Origin: Rhizobium sp. L51/94
GTDB lineage: Bacteria > Pseudomonadota > Alphaproteobacteria > Rhizobiales > Rhizobiaceae
Length of the DNA stretch: 64,000 nt
NCBI RefSeq assembly: GCF_019355555.1
Contig: NZ_CP072141.1
Coordinates: 3,094,001-3,158,000 of the forward strand
Reading direction: 5' to 3'
Shown: one piece after another, positions 40,804 to 50,840 of the stretch
Numbering within the stretch: position 1 is the first letter of the stretch
Layout: each line of letters begins with the position of its first letter
Notes under the pieces: model-generated
Told to the model about the DNA's origin: nothing
Databases searched by the model: none
What the model saw: the letters and a program-made list of their open reading frames with translations, nothing else
Made by a program: the position numbers and the translations under genes

Positions 40804-42375
40804 TCAGATTTCCCCGACTGCCTTCTCGGCAGCAGCAATGCTTGCCGCGCGACGGGCGACTTCCTCGCCGATCGGTGGCCCCTTGAAGCGCCGGTTCTCG
40901 AAGACCAGCCAGACGAGGGCCGTCAGCACGAGAAAGCCGACGGTGATGTAGAGTGCCCAGTCGTTCGGCGGCTGTACACCGATAACGAACATCACCACCA
41001 TCGAGATCAGCGCCAGCACCGCCACGACGCGGAACAAGGTCGGACCGATGCTCCATGGACCCATTTTCGGCCATTTCGGCGTGCCGTAGGCGAGAAGGCC
41101 GAGGCCGATCGGAACGGCGAAAGAGAGAAACAGGAAGATGACAGTGCAAGACACGACGATGGCATAGGCCGAGGATTCGCCGATGGTGATCACCGAGGTG
41201 AGCCATACAAACAGCACCGACAGGATCGATCCCGTCCAGATCGCCGCAACCGGCGTGCGGAACTTGGGGCTAACCTTGGCAAGCGTGCTGGAGCCCGGAA
41301 GGCCCTTGTCACGCGAGAACGCATAGATCATCCGCGACACGGATGTCACTGTCGCCAGACCGCAGAGGAACTGCGATACGAAGATGGCGATGTAGAGGAG
41401 GATCTTGACCGTCGGGTTGACCTGGCTGTCCATCGCCCAGAAAAACACGTTCCAGCCCTGCTTGGCAGCATCTTCCATGTTGGGCAGCACCAGAACGAAG
41501 GCGCACAGCATGATGTAGCCTATGACCGAGGCCCAGACTGCGGCAGAGACCATGCCCTTCGGCACCGAGACGGATGCCTTCACGGTTTCTTCCGACGTAT
41601 GGGCCGAGGCGTCGTAGCCGGTGATGGTGTAGATCGGCAGCAGCAGACCGAGCGCAAAGACCCAGGCACCCGAAACGGCCGGCCAGACCGGCGGCCCGCT
41701 CTGTGTTCCGTCCGCAGCCATCGTCGCCAATCCGGAATAATTGGTGAAGGTGAACAACCGCGAGAACTCGTAGGATGGTGCGCAGATCAGGCACACCACT
41801 GTCAGCGCCAGAGCCGCGCCGAGGATGAGGTAGCCGGACATGTCCGTGAGCTTGGCGGTGAGCCCGATACCCATGTGGTTGACCAGCGCCATGATGGCGG
41901 TGATCACGGCGACGAAGGTGATACGAACCACCACCGTATCCTCCATGCCGAAATAGGTGCCAAACGCACCGAAGAAGAAGTAATAAGTGCCGACATTGAT
42001 GGCACCCAGAACGGTGATCAGGCCGAGCAGGTTCAGCCAGGCGGACAGCCAGCCTGTGAAGCGGTTGCCGAGGATGGAGCCCCAGTGATAGAGGCCACCG
42101 GCTGTCGGATAGGCCGACGATATCTGTGCCAGAGCCAGCGCAAAGAAGATCGACATCAGGCAACCGACCGGCCAGCCGATGCCGATGGCGATGCCGCCTG
42201 CGCCGGACGTCGCCTGCGCCAGCGAATTGATACCCCCCGACATGATGCAGATAATGGAAAATGAAATCGCGAAATTCGAGAACGAACTCATCCGTCGCTC
42301 GAGCTCCTGGGCGTAGCCCATGGAGTGCAGGATGCCGACATCCTGCTTCTTATCCAATTCGGTATAATCCGACAT
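40804..42375 (-). CDS. APC-superfamily amino acid/amine permease
   Basis: The 523-aa protein has about 12 membrane segments. The first contains the APC signature FSNFAISFSIICIMSGGINSLA; later blocks include PTAGGLYHWGSILGNRF, GYDASAHTSEETVKAS (the conserved GYD...HxSEE of the amino-acid/GABA/choline-type ACT branch) and SRMIYAFSRDKGLP. It imports an amine or amino acid by proton coupling. Start at ATG 42375 (MSDYTELDKKQD) after AAGGGGA. It lies 115 bp upstream of the ligase gene, so it likely brings in the ligase substrate. Confidence 0.88.
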   Translation of the reverse strand: MSDYTELDKKQDVGILHSMGYAQELERRMSSFSNFAISFSIICIMSGGINSLAQATSGAGGIAIGIGWPVGCLMSIFFALALAQISSAYPTAGGLYHWGSILGNRFTGWLSAWLNLLGLITVLGAINVGTYYFFFGAFGTYFGMEDTVVVRITFVAVITAIMALVNHMGIGLTAKLTDMSGYLILGAALALTVVCLICAPSYEFSRLFTFTNYSGLATMAADGTQSGPPVWPAVSGAWVFALGLLLPIYTITGYDASAHTSEETVKASVSVPKGMVSAAVWASVIGYIMLCAFVLVLPNMEDAAKQGWNVFFWAMDSQVNPTVKILLYIAIFVSQFLCGLATVTSVSRMIYAFSRDKGLPGSSTLAKVSPKFRTPVAAIWTGSILSVLFVWLTSVITIGESSAYAIVVSCTVIFLFLSFAVPIGLGLLAYGTPKWPKMGPWSIGPTLFRVVAVLALISMVVMFVIGVQPPNDWALYITVGFLVLTALVWLVFENRRFKGPPIGEEVARRAASIAAAEKAVGEI

Positions 42376-42491
42376 GTGAAACGTCCCCTTCAACCGAAAG
42401 TCCGCGGAATTGCGGACCGTCCCCATTTATGGCGTGGCAAATATGTTGCCCCGCCTGCCGCAGTTTGACTGTTCCCCGGGGTCTTTATTGT

Positions 42492-43259
42492 TCAGGCGTC
42501 CAGGCTACGCTGGATCAGCCCTGTCAGATAATCGGCCATGACCCCTTGGCCGACATCATCCACGATCAGGTCGTTGCGGACCTCGATCATGACATTCTTC
42601 AAATGGTTCGATACGCCGTGTAGTTGCAACGTGTGGGTAACCCCGTGTTGCGGCCCGTAGGGCTGGTTTCGCTCCGTTCGATAGAGCGGCGCTTCGCCTG
42701 CCAGCGCCAGCATGCGGTTCGCCAGCCGGTCATCCGTATCGTGCAGGATGCCGAGTTCGACCTCGCGGTACCGGCCGTCATAAATCGGCGTGAAACTATG
42801 AATTGTGACAATGACGCTGGCCATCCCCAGCGCCGTCCGGCGCAAGAGTAAATCGCGGATACGTTGATGAAACGGCACATACAGTGCTTCGGTCCGCGCC
42901 CTGCGCTCCTCGCTATCCAGCTGGCGATTGCCCGGAATATCATAGATTTCGCTCACCTCCGGCATGGCTGCGGGAGACTCCGGCGGACGGTTGCAATCGT
43001 AAATCAGCCGCGAAAAGCGCTGGTAGACCAAAGACGCATCGAGATTGCGTGACAGTCCCCTCGCAACCGCCAAAGCACCCGGATCCCAAGCGATGTGGCT
43101 GTTCCGCGCTTCTTCGGACAGGCCGAGATCGCCAAACCGCTCCGGCAACCGGGAGGATGCGTGCTCGCAGATCACCACGACCGGGCTGCGACCATCTGGT
43201 CGCTCGACGGCAACACATTCCCCTTCTTGTTCGCTCAGCACAGCCTGATGCATCAGCAT
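42492..43259 (-). CDS. N-formylglutamate amidohydrolase-family protein
   Basis: The 255-aa protein has the HutG/FGase-family blocks VVICEHASSRLPERFG (metal-binding Glu/His), HIAWDPGALAVARGLS, RLIYDCNRPPES, VIVTIHSFTPIYDG and VMIEVRNDLIVDD. Family members hydrolyse N-acyl bonds of glutamate. At the head of this cluster, a job releasing glutamate from a gamma-glutamyl product is plausible but inferred; a true formyl substrate would need hut genes, which are absent. The start at 43259 has GGAGGG upstream; an ATG at 43253 is an alternative. It diverges from the RpiR-type regulator. Confidence 0.85.
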   Translation of the reverse strand: MLMHQAVLSEQEGECVAVERPDGRSPVVVICEHASSRLPERFGDLGLSEEARNSHIAWDPGALAVARGLSRNLDASLVYQRFSRLIYDCNRPPESPAAMPEVSEIYDIPGNRQLDSEERRARTEALYVPFHQRIRDLLLRRTALGMASVIVTIHSFTPIYDGRYREVELGILHDTDDRLANRMLALAGEAPLYRTERNQPYGPQHGVTHTLQLHGVSNHLKNVMIEVRNDLIVDDVGQGVMADYLTGLIQRSLDA

Positions 43260-43362
43260 CCCGGCCCTCCACCCAAAGTTTAACAAAACCTTCACAGAAA
43301 AGAATTCTTCAGCTTATGGCGAGTGTCAACCGTAAACTGAAATTATCTCTTCAATTTAGACA

Positions 43363-43398
43363 TTGACTCAATATGTGACAGCGTTGTTTAAAGTGTCA
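43363..43398 (+). promoter_or_regulatory. Candidate promoter/operator of the divergent catabolic locus
   Basis: TTGACT (43363-43368) and TTTAAA (43387-43392) have 18-bp spacing upstream of the regulator gene. An inverted repeat TGACA (43376-43380) / TGTCA (43394-43398) overlaps the -10, a plausible site for the RpiR-type regulator encoded next door. The 178-bp gap separates the two divergent arms. Confidence 0.45.
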
Positions 43399-43437
43399 TG
43401 GAGACAGGCAAAGACCGTCCCTGGGGGCTAAAACAGA

Positions 43438-44310
43438 GTGATCAACGCATCGAAAACCGTGGCTGACGTTATCCATGCCCATTTCGATGGGCTGACGCGG
43501 GCCGAGAAGCAACTGGCGGAAAGCCTGCTGGACAATTACCCTGTCTCGGGCTTGGGAAGCATCACCACGGTTGCAGAAAATGCACGCGTCTCGACGCCGA
43601 CTGTTGCACGCATGGTGCAGAAACTCGGTTTCAAGGGCTATCCGGAATTCCAGTCCCATCTGCACCAGGAGGTCGAGGCAACGATCTCCAATCCGCTGAC
43701 AAAACGTGGGCGCTGGGCAAGCAATGCGCCCGGCACGCATATTCTCAATCGCTTCGCCGATGCCATCAGCGCCAACCTGCGCCAGACGCTCACCGATCTC
43801 GATACCGCCACCTTCGACAGCGTTGTCTCCCTGCTTTGCGAGAGCCGCCGTGAGCTTTATTTCGTCGGTGGACGCATCACCGGCGCACTGGCAGAATACT
43901 TTTTCACGCACATGCAGGTGATCCGCGCCAACACGACGCTGCTATCCGCCAATTCGAGTTCATGGCCGCAATATGTGCTCAACATGAACCCCGGCGACCT
44001 GCTCATCATCTTCGACATCAGGCGCTATGAGCTTGAAATGGTGAGCCTGGCGGCCGCCGCCCGCCGACGAGGCGCCGAGATTATCGTCTTCACGGACCAG
44101 TGGGCCTCGCCCGCCTCCAAACACGCAAAACATACCTTCCGCGTCCAGATCGAGGCGCCGTCCGCCTGGGATTCCTCTGTGGTGACACTGTTCATCGTCG
44201 AGGCTCTCATCGAGGCTGTCCAGAACTCGACCTGGGACGAGACGAGCGAGCGCATGAAGACACTGGAAGGCCTGTTCGAACAGACCAAGCTCTTTCGTAA
44301 AATCGGCTAG
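43438..44310 (+). CDS. MurR/RpiR-family transcriptional regulator
   Basis: The 290-aa protein has an N-terminal RpiR helix-turn-helix (LTRAEKQLAESLL; TVAENARVSTPTVARMVQKLGFKGYPEFQ) and a C-terminal SIS domain (ELYFVGGRITGALAEYF; PGDLLIIFDIRRYELEMV; GAEIIVFTDQ) that normally binds a phosphosugar. SIS-type regulators also control amine and amino-acid catabolism. It starts with GTG. It is divergent from the amidohydrolase/permease/ligase arm and 187 bp upstream of the ABC importer, so it probably controls both. Confidence 0.88.
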   Translation: MINASKTVADVIHAHFDGLTRAEKQLAESLLDNYPVSGLGSITTVAENARVSTPTVARMVQKLGFKGYPEFQSHLHQEVEATISNPLTKRGRWASNAPGTHILNRFADAISANLRQTLTDLDTATFDSVVSLLCESRRELYFVGGRITGALAEYFFTHMQVIRANTTLLSANSSSWPQYVLNMNPGDLLIIFDIRRYELEMVSLAAAARRRGAEIIVFTDQWASPASKHAKHTFRVQIEAPSAWDSSVVTLFIVEALIEAVQNSTWDETSERMKTLEGLFEQTKLFRKIG

Positions 44311-44497
44311 AGGAGAAGAAAAAAGGTCGGCAACACGACCACGCCGAAAACCGCTGATGCTATCGATATTCGAGCGCAGGGAGACGCGCCGACATCCCGG
44401 CAATTTCCCGCTAATCGGGTGCAAAACAACCGTCACACAAGCTTCACGCAATGTCATTAACAGCTTCGCCAGACACTGAAGATCAAGGAGAACAACA

Positions 44498-45595
44498 GTG
44501 ACCAGATCTATTCATCGCCTCCTTTCGCTCTCGACCGCAATCGTCATGGCGTCCACCGCCATAGCCTCTGCCGCGCCGAGCGACGACCTCATTGCAGCCG
44601 CCAAAAAAGAAGGCTCGCTGACCACGATCGCCCTGCCGCACGACTGGTGCGGCTACGGCGACGTCATCGCAGGCTTCAAGGCCAAGTACGGCCTGACCGT
44701 CAACGAACTGAACCCGAACGCAGGTTCCGGCGACGAAATCGAAGCCATCAAGGCCAACAAGGGCAACAAGGGCCCACAGGCCCCTGATGTCATCGACGTA
44801 GGCCTGTCCTTTGGTCCATCCGCCAAGAAGGACGGCCTGCTGCAGCCTTACAAGGTTTCCACATGGGACTCGATCCCTGACAGCGCCAAGGATTCCGAAG
44901 GCTACTGGTACGGCGATTACTACGGCGTTCTGGCCATCGGCGTGAACAAGGACGTCGTCAAGGAAAGCCCGAAGAGCTTTGCCGATCTGACGGACTCCAA
45001 ATATGCCAACGCAGTTGCCATGCCTGGCGACCCGCGCACCGGCAACAGCTCGATGATGACCGTTTACGCGGCCGGCACGGCCAAGGGCGGCAAGGGCGGC
45101 GCTGAAACAGCCAAGCTCGGCACTGCATTCATGAAGGACCTCAAGGCCAGCGGTAACCTGGTACCGGTCAACGGCAACGCCCAGAACATGGCGCAGGGCA
45201 CCACGCCGGTCCTGTTCGACTGGGACTACAATGTCCTTGCCATGCGCGACAAGCTCGCCGGCAACCCGCCGATGGATGTCATCGTACCATCTGACGCCGT
45301 CATCGCCGGTGTCTACGTTCAGGCGATCTCCGCATTTGCGCCTCACCCGAACGCTGCCAAGCTCTGGATGGAATACCTTTATTCGGACGAAGGTCAGGTC
45401 GGCTGGCTGAAGGGCTATTGCCACCCGATCCGCTTCACCGACATGGCGACCCGCAAGGTCATCCCGCAGGCACTGCTCGACAAGATGCCAGCAGCTGAAG
45501 GCTATGCAAAGGCCATCTTCCCGACCCTCGAGGAACAGTCCGCAGCCAAGGCTGTCGTTGCTTCCGATTGGTCCAAGGAAATGGGCGCCAAGTAA
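44498..45595 (+). CDS. ABC transporter periplasmic binding protein (spermidine/putrescine-iron class fold)
   Basis: The 365-aa exported protein has a signal peptide cleaved near IASA-APS (about residue 26). Its body (IAAAKKEGSLTTIALPHDWCGYGDVI, SFADLTDSKYANAVAMPGDPRTGNSS, FDWDYNVLAMRDKL) is of the cluster containing polyamine, iron(III) and aminoethylphosphonate binding proteins. The ligand is unknown; the neighbours suggest an amine. GTG start behind AAGGAG. A strong hairpin follows before the permease genes, which would let it be made in excess. Confidence 0.87.
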   Translation: MTRSIHRLLSLSTAIVMASTAIASAAPSDDLIAAAKKEGSLTTIALPHDWCGYGDVIAGFKAKYGLTVNELNPNAGSGDEIEAIKANKGNKGPQAPDVIDVGLSFGPSAKKDGLLQPYKVSTWDSIPDSAKDSEGYWYGDYYGVLAIGVNKDVVKESPKSFADLTDSKYANAVAMPGDPRTGNSSMMTVYAAGTAKGGKGGAETAKLGTAFMKDLKASGNLVPVNGNAQNMAQGTTPVLFDWDYNVLAMRDKLAGNPPMDVIVPSDAVIAGVYVQAISAFAPHPNAAKLWMEYLYSDEGQVGWLKGYCHPIRFTDMATRKVIPQALLDKMPAAEGYAKAIFPTLEEQSAAKAVVASDWSKEMGAK

Positions 45596-45614
45596 TCGGA
45601 TCGATAATCTCGCG

Positions 45615-45644
45615 CGGATGCCGGCACCAGCCGGCATCCGTTTT
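45615..45644 (+). terminator. Attenuating hairpin between binding-protein and permease genes
   Basis: CGGATGCCGGC (45615-45625) pairs perfectly with GCCGGCATCCG (45630-45640), followed by TTTTC. It probably terminates part of the transcripts and protects the 3' end of the binding-protein mRNA. Confidence 0.75.
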
Positions 45645-45670
45645 CATTACTTGCTTCAAGGGTGTTGTGC

Positions 45671-46588
45671 ATGAGTGTCGCGAATAACGCCTCCAGGTCA
45701 CCGCCGGGATCGCCTGCGAAGGCGCCGACCGCCCGCCGGACTGGAGCCATCAACTGGGACTGGCTTGGCGTTGCGCCGTTCTTCCTGTTCGCTCTCTTCT
45801 TTCTGATCGCACCCGTTCTCTACCTGGTCACCGGCGCATTCGAGAATTCGGCCGGCGGATTTACATTCGACAATTTCATTGCGCTGACCTCCCCGACCAT
45901 TCTTTCCGCGTATTCCCTCTCGCTGCGCCTCAGCCTCGTCGCCGCTGCGCTCGGTGCGGTTGCCGGCTTGCTTCTCGGATATGCCGTGGTGCTCGGCGGG
46001 CTGCCCCCCTGGGTACGCACCGCGTTCATGACGTTTTCCGGGGTGGCCTCCAATTTTGCGGGCATTCCGCTCGCCTTCGCCTTTATCGCGACGCTCGGCC
46101 GCCTTGGTCTGGTAACCGTGTTTCTGCGGAACGTCTTCGGTTTCAACCTCTATGGATCGGGCTTCAGTCTCTTCTCGTTCGCGGGCCTAGCGATCACCTA
46201 TCTTTACTTCCAGCTGCCGCTGATGCTGCTGATTATCACACCTGCGCTCGATGGCCTTAAGTCGGAATGGCGGGAGGCTGCGGAAATTCTCGGAGCAGAC
46301 CGCAGGCAATACTGGCAGATGATCGCGCTACCCGTGTTGATGCCGTCCATTCTGGGCTGCTTCCTGCTGCTGTTCGCCAATGCCTTCGGCACCCTCGTCA
46401 CTGTCTACGCCCTCACCGGATCGAGCTTCGGGGTCGTTCCGATCGTCCTCTACCAGCAGATCCAGGGCAACGTGCTCTACAATCCCAACCTCGGCTACGC
46501 GCTGGCGGTCGGCATGGTTGTCATCATGGGGATCAGCAACACGCTGTATCTCGTGCTTCGCAACAAAGCCGAGAGGTGGCGCCAGTGA
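45671..46588 (+). CDS. ABC transporter permease (PotB-like)
   Basis: The 305-aa protein has six membrane segments (first FFLFALFFLIAPVLYLVTGAF) and the EAA loop EWREAAEILGADRRQYWQMIALPVLMPSI that docks on the ATPase. The N-terminal 35 residues are Pro/Ala-rich and cytoplasmic. It is the first of two permease subunits; its stop overlaps the start of the second permease gene by 4 bp (GTGA at 46585-46588). Confidence 0.9.
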   Translation: MSVANNASRSPPGSPAKAPTARRTGAINWDWLGVAPFFLFALFFLIAPVLYLVTGAFENSAGGFTFDNFIALTSPTILSAYSLSLRLSLVAAALGAVAGLLLGYAVVLGGLPPWVRTAFMTFSGVASNFAGIPLAFAFIATLGRLGLVTVFLRNVFGFNLYGSGFSLFSFAGLAITYLYFQLPLMLLIITPALDGLKSEWREAAEILGADRRQYWQMIALPVLMPSILGCFLLLFANAFGTLVTVYALTGSSFGVVPIVLYQQIQGNVLYNPNLGYALAVGMVVIMGISNTLYLVLRNKAERWRQ

Positions 46589-47412
46589 CCAAGCGTTTCC
46601 CCATCGTCTCGACGTTCATCGTGATCGTTGCAGCATCCTATTTCCTGATACCGCTCTATGCGACCTTCCAGTTCTCGCTGCAGATGCTACGCGGACAATG
46701 GAGCTTTGCAGCCTACCGGTCGGTATTTTCGAGCGAGAAATTCCTGGCGACCCTCGGCTTCTCGGCCACCGCATCCCTGCTTGCCATCATAGCCGGCGCC
46801 CTCATCGTCGTTCCGACCGCCTACTGGGTACGCCTGAAACTGCCGAAAATCCGCCCGATGATCGAGTTCATCTCGCTGATGCCGTTGATCATTCCGCCTG
46901 TGGTTCTGGTGTTCGGATATATCCGGCTGTTCGGCTCCAATTCGTTCCTGCCCCTGACGATGTCGGAAACGGGAACGAACGTGCTGCTGGTCATCGGCTA
47001 TGTCGTGCTGTCCCTGCCCTACATGTTCCGGGCCGTCGACAACGGCATGGCGGCCATCGACATTAAGACGCTGACGGAAGCCGCCGAAAGTCTCGGCGCA
47101 TCCCGCTTGCGCACTGTCGCCCAGGTGATTTTCCCGAATATCCGGTCCGCCATCCTGTCCGGGGCCTTCCTGACATTTTCCATCTCGCTCGGCGAGTTCG
47201 TGCTCGCCAGCCTGCTGAACAGGCCGGCCTTCGGTCCGTACCTTGTGCAGACCGGGCAGGATCGCGCCTATGAACCAGCAGCACTCGCCATCATGTCTTT
47301 CGGGATCATCTGGTTCTGCATGGTGCTGATGCAGTTGTTTGCCACGAAAAGACCGGGACAGCGCTGGTTGCCGCGCCTGTCACAAAAAACTGCAAGGAGT
47401 GTAGAGCCATGA
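46585..47412 (+). CDS. ABC transporter permease (PotC-like)
   Basis: The 275-aa protein has six membrane segments and the EAA motif LTEAAESLGASRLRTVAQVIFPNIRSAI. It starts with GTG inside the last codons of the first permease gene and its own stop overlaps the ATPase gene start by 4 bp (47409-47412). A much longer in-frame reading to 46267 is an artefact of overlap with the first permease. Confidence 0.9.
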   Translation: MTKRFPIVSTFIVIVAASYFLIPLYATFQFSLQMLRGQWSFAAYRSVFSSEKFLATLGFSATASLLAIIAGALIVVPTAYWVRLKLPKIRPMIEFISLMPLIIPPVVLVFGYIRLFGSNSFLPLTMSETGTNVLLVIGYVVLSLPYMFRAVDNGMAAIDIKTLTEAAESLGASRLRTVAQVIFPNIRSAILSGAFLTFSISLGEFVLASLLNRPAFGPYLVQTGQDRAYEPAALAIMSFGIIWFCMVLMQLFATKRPGQRWLPRLSQKTARSVEP

Positions 47413-48470
47413 GCTTCCTCAGGATCGATTCGGTCAGCAAGAGTTTCGGCCCGAACACCGTTGTCAAAGATTTCAACATGGGCATCGAAAAGGGTGAGTT
47501 CGTCTCGTTCCTCGGCCCGTCCGGCTGCGGCAAGACGACGGTTCTGCGGATGATCGCCGGCTTCGAGACGCCGACTTCGGGCTCGATCCTGATCGGCGGC
47601 AAGGAACAGCGGGACCTGAAGCCGAACAAGCGCAACATCGGCATGGTCTTCCAGGCCTACGCCCTGTTCCCCAACATGTCGGTTTTCGACAATGTCGCCT
47701 TCGGCCTGAAAGTCGCCGGCGCGCCAAAAGCGGAAATCGAAAGCCGCGTCAAGGAAATGCTGTCGCTGATCAGGCTCGATCATCTGGCCGACCGCTTCCC
47801 CTACCAGATGTCCGGCGGCCAGCAGCAGCGCGTGGCGCTTGCCCGCGCGCTTGCCGTCAAGCCGCAGGTGCTGCTGCTCGACGAACCGCTGTCGGCGCTG
47901 GACGCCAAGATCCGCGTGTCGCTGCGCGAGGAAATCCGCCTCATCCAGCAGAAACTCGGCATCACCACCGTCTTCGTCACCCACGACCAGGAAGAGGCTC
48001 TCTCGATCTCCGACCGCATCGTCGTCATGAACGCCGGCCGCGCTGACCAGATCGGTACGCCCTTCGAGATCTACAATCACCCGGCAACGCGCTTCGTCGC
48101 CTCCTTCGTCGGGACGCTGAACCTGATCGAGGCGAAGGTCGTCGATCCCGCCACCAACCGTATCTCGATCGGCGACCAGGGCGTGACGCTGAAACAGTCG
48201 GTTACCGCCTTCAAGGCAGGCGACACGGTGTCGCTGGCGTTGCGGCCGGAGGCGGGATCGCTGTCCGAAGGTGCCAAGGGCGATACCTCGCTCACCGGCG
48301 ATGTCACCTCGGCACATTTTCTGGGCTCGGTCATCCGCACCCGCATGAATGTCTGCGGCAACACGATTTCCTTCGACATGTTCAACGCTCCCGGCAAGAT
48401 GCCGCCGGCCGTCGGCGAACGCGTCACCCTGCGCTTTGCCGCGGAAGACCTGCTGGTCATCAACGACTGA
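47409..48470 (+). CDS. ABC transporter ATPase (PotA-like)
   Basis: The 353-aa protein has Walker A GPSGCGKTT, Q-loop GMVFQAYALFPNM, signature SGGQQQRVALARAL, Walker B VLLLDEPLSALD and H-loop VTHDQEEA, then a C-terminal TOBE domain (about 280-350). It energises the two permeases encoded just upstream. It is the last gene of the four-gene importer, closed by a terminator at 48498. Confidence 0.93.
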   Translation: MSFLRIDSVSKSFGPNTVVKDFNMGIEKGEFVSFLGPSGCGKTTVLRMIAGFETPTSGSILIGGKEQRDLKPNKRNIGMVFQAYALFPNMSVFDNVAFGLKVAGAPKAEIESRVKEMLSLIRLDHLADRFPYQMSGGQQQRVALARALAVKPQVLLLDEPLSALDAKIRVSLREEIRLIQQKLGITTVFVTHDQEEALSISDRIVVMNAGRADQIGTPFEIYNHPATRFVASFVGTLNLIEAKVVDPATNRISIGDQGVTLKQSVTAFKAGDTVSLALRPEAGSLSEGAKGDTSLTGDVTSAHFLGSVIRTRMNVCGNTISFDMFNAPGKMPPAVGERVTLRFAAEDLLVIND

Positions 48471-48497
48471 TCTCCCTGTCAAGATACAGTGTTCACA

Positions 48498-48524
48498 AAC
48501 GCCGGGTATTTCCCGGCGTTTTTG
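48498..48524 (+). terminator. Terminator of the ABC importer operon
   Basis: AACGCCGGG pairs with CCCGGCGTT around TATTT, followed by TTTTGC. It lies 28 bp after the ATPase stop. Confidence 0.85.
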
Positions 48525-48562
48525 CTTTGATTTCTGTGTTGCAGCGCGGCATATTGACTATG

Positions 48563-49292
<730 letters not shown>

Positions 49293-49466
49293 TGACAACA
49301 GGCGGCGTGCACTTCGCGCCGCCACGTCTGCCGGGATCATCGATCCGGATACAGCCTATCCCGGGGCTCGATGGCCGTGACACCAAATACCGCTTGAAAT
49401 GCCCGCCGCGATCCCGCATGCAACCTGTGGAGTTGAGGCCCGAACATTTCAGCAGAGTGCATTGCC

Positions 49467-50810
49467 ATGTCCCCCATGATGACGCCAGCAGCGGCGCCCC
49501 GCCGCCTGACCGCCCAGGATTTTCGAACGCTGGGCCTCGCAGCCCTCGGCGGTGCGCTGGAATTCTACGATTTCATCATCTTCGTCTTTTTCGCCACCGT
49601 CATCGGCAAGCTGTTCTTCCCGCCCGACCTGCCCGACTGGCTGGTGCTGATCCAGACATTCGGCATCTTCGCAGCCGGCTATCTGGTACGCCCCATTGGC
49701 GGCATCGTGCTCGCCCATTTCGGCGATCTATACGGTCGCAAGCGAGTGTTCGCCTTCTCGCTGCTGCTGATGGCGCTGTCGACGCTCGGCATGGCCGCCA
49801 TGCCCACCTATGCATCCATCGGCATTGCCGCTCCCATCCTACTCGTCTGCCTGCGTATCCTGCAGGGGGCTGCCATCGGCGGCGAAGTGCCGGGCGCCTG
49901 GACTTTCGTCGCCGAGCACGTTCCCTTCCGTCGCGTCGGCTTTGCCTGCGGCTTCCTCTGCTCCGGCCTGACGCTGGGCATCCTGCTCGGCTCGTTCATC
50001 GCCGCTATCATCAACACGGTCTTTACTCCTGATGAAGTCGCCTCATATGCCTGGCGCATCCCCTTCCTGATCGGTGGCATCTTCGGCCTGATCGCCGTCT
50101 ACCTGCGCCGCTGGCTGCACGAAACGCCAATCTTTGCCGATATGAAGAAAAGCCGGGCGCTGGTATCGGAACTGCCGCTGAAAGCGGTGCTGCGCGACTA
50201 TCCGAGGGGCATTGTCATCTCGATGCTGCTGACCTGGATCCTGTCGGCCGGCATCATCGTCACCACGCTGATGACCGCCACCTTCCTGCAGAAGCTCTAC
50301 CACTACACCGCCCAGCAATCGCTGGCCGCCACCAGCTTCGGCACGCTCTTCCTGATCGTCGGCACGGCAGCCGCCGGCGCCATTGTCGACCGTATCGGCT
50401 CCGGTAAATTCTTCACCGTCGCCAGCCTGTTCTTCGGCGCCGCCACCTTCGTCTTCTACAGCTACGCCGCCACCTCCCTGACAGTCATGTTCATCCTCTA
50501 CGCGGTGATGGGACTGTCTGTCGGCCTCGTCGGCGCCGTTCCCTATGTCATGGTCCGCGCCTTCCCGGCCCGCGTCCGCTTCACCGGCCTGTCCTTCTCC
50601 TACAATGTCGCCTACGCGATCTTCGGCGGCCTCACGCCCATCGCGGTCAGCACGCTGCTGGCCATCAATCCGATGGCGCATGCCTATTACCTCCTCTTCA
50701 TCGCCGCCCTCGCCTTCTGCCTCGGGCTCTACCTGATGGCCAAGGGCGATGAGATCGAAGCGCAAGCCGGCATCGAGGAACTGACGACGCGGCTGGCAGC
50801 AGGTTCCTAG
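49467..50810 (+). CDS. MFS transporter, metabolite:H+ symporter family
   Basis: The 447-aa protein has 12 membrane segments. ALEFYDFIIFVFFATVIGKLFFP is the N-terminal signature of the MHS branch (ProP/ShiA/KgtP), FGDLYGRKRVF is the loop 2-3 motif, and GAAIGGEVPGAWTFVAEHVP is the segment-5 motif of this branch. Substrates of the branch are organic acids, osmolytes or shikimate. It does not belong to the riboflavin switch clearly: 174 bp separate it from ribH. The NIPSNAP gene follows 30 bp later. Confidence 0.88.
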   Translation: MSPMMTPAAAPRRLTAQDFRTLGLAALGGALEFYDFIIFVFFATVIGKLFFPPDLPDWLVLIQTFGIFAAGYLVRPIGGIVLAHFGDLYGRKRVFAFSLLLMALSTLGMAAMPTYASIGIAAPILLVCLRILQGAAIGGEVPGAWTFVAEHVPFRRVGFACGFLCSGLTLGILLGSFIAAIINTVFTPDEVASYAWRIPFLIGGIFGLIAVYLRRWLHETPIFADMKKSRALVSELPLKAVLRDYPRGIVISMLLTWILSAGIIVTTLMTATFLQKLYHYTAQQSLAATSFGTLFLIVGTAAAGAIVDRIGSGKFFTVASLFFGAATFVFYSYAATSLTVMFILYAVMGLSVGLVGAVPYVMVRAFPARVRFTGLSFSYNVAYAIFGGLTPIAVSTLLAINPMAHAYYLLFIAALAFCLGLYLMAKGDEIEAQAGIEELTTRLAAGS

Positions 50811-50840
50811 ACACCTTCAACGACCGTCCGGAGACAGCCA

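Noticed and set aside
40789..42264. 491-codon + frame opposite the APC permease
   Set aside because: Highly charged Arg/Asp/His-rich product with no hydrophobic core, the usual antisense of a membrane protein.
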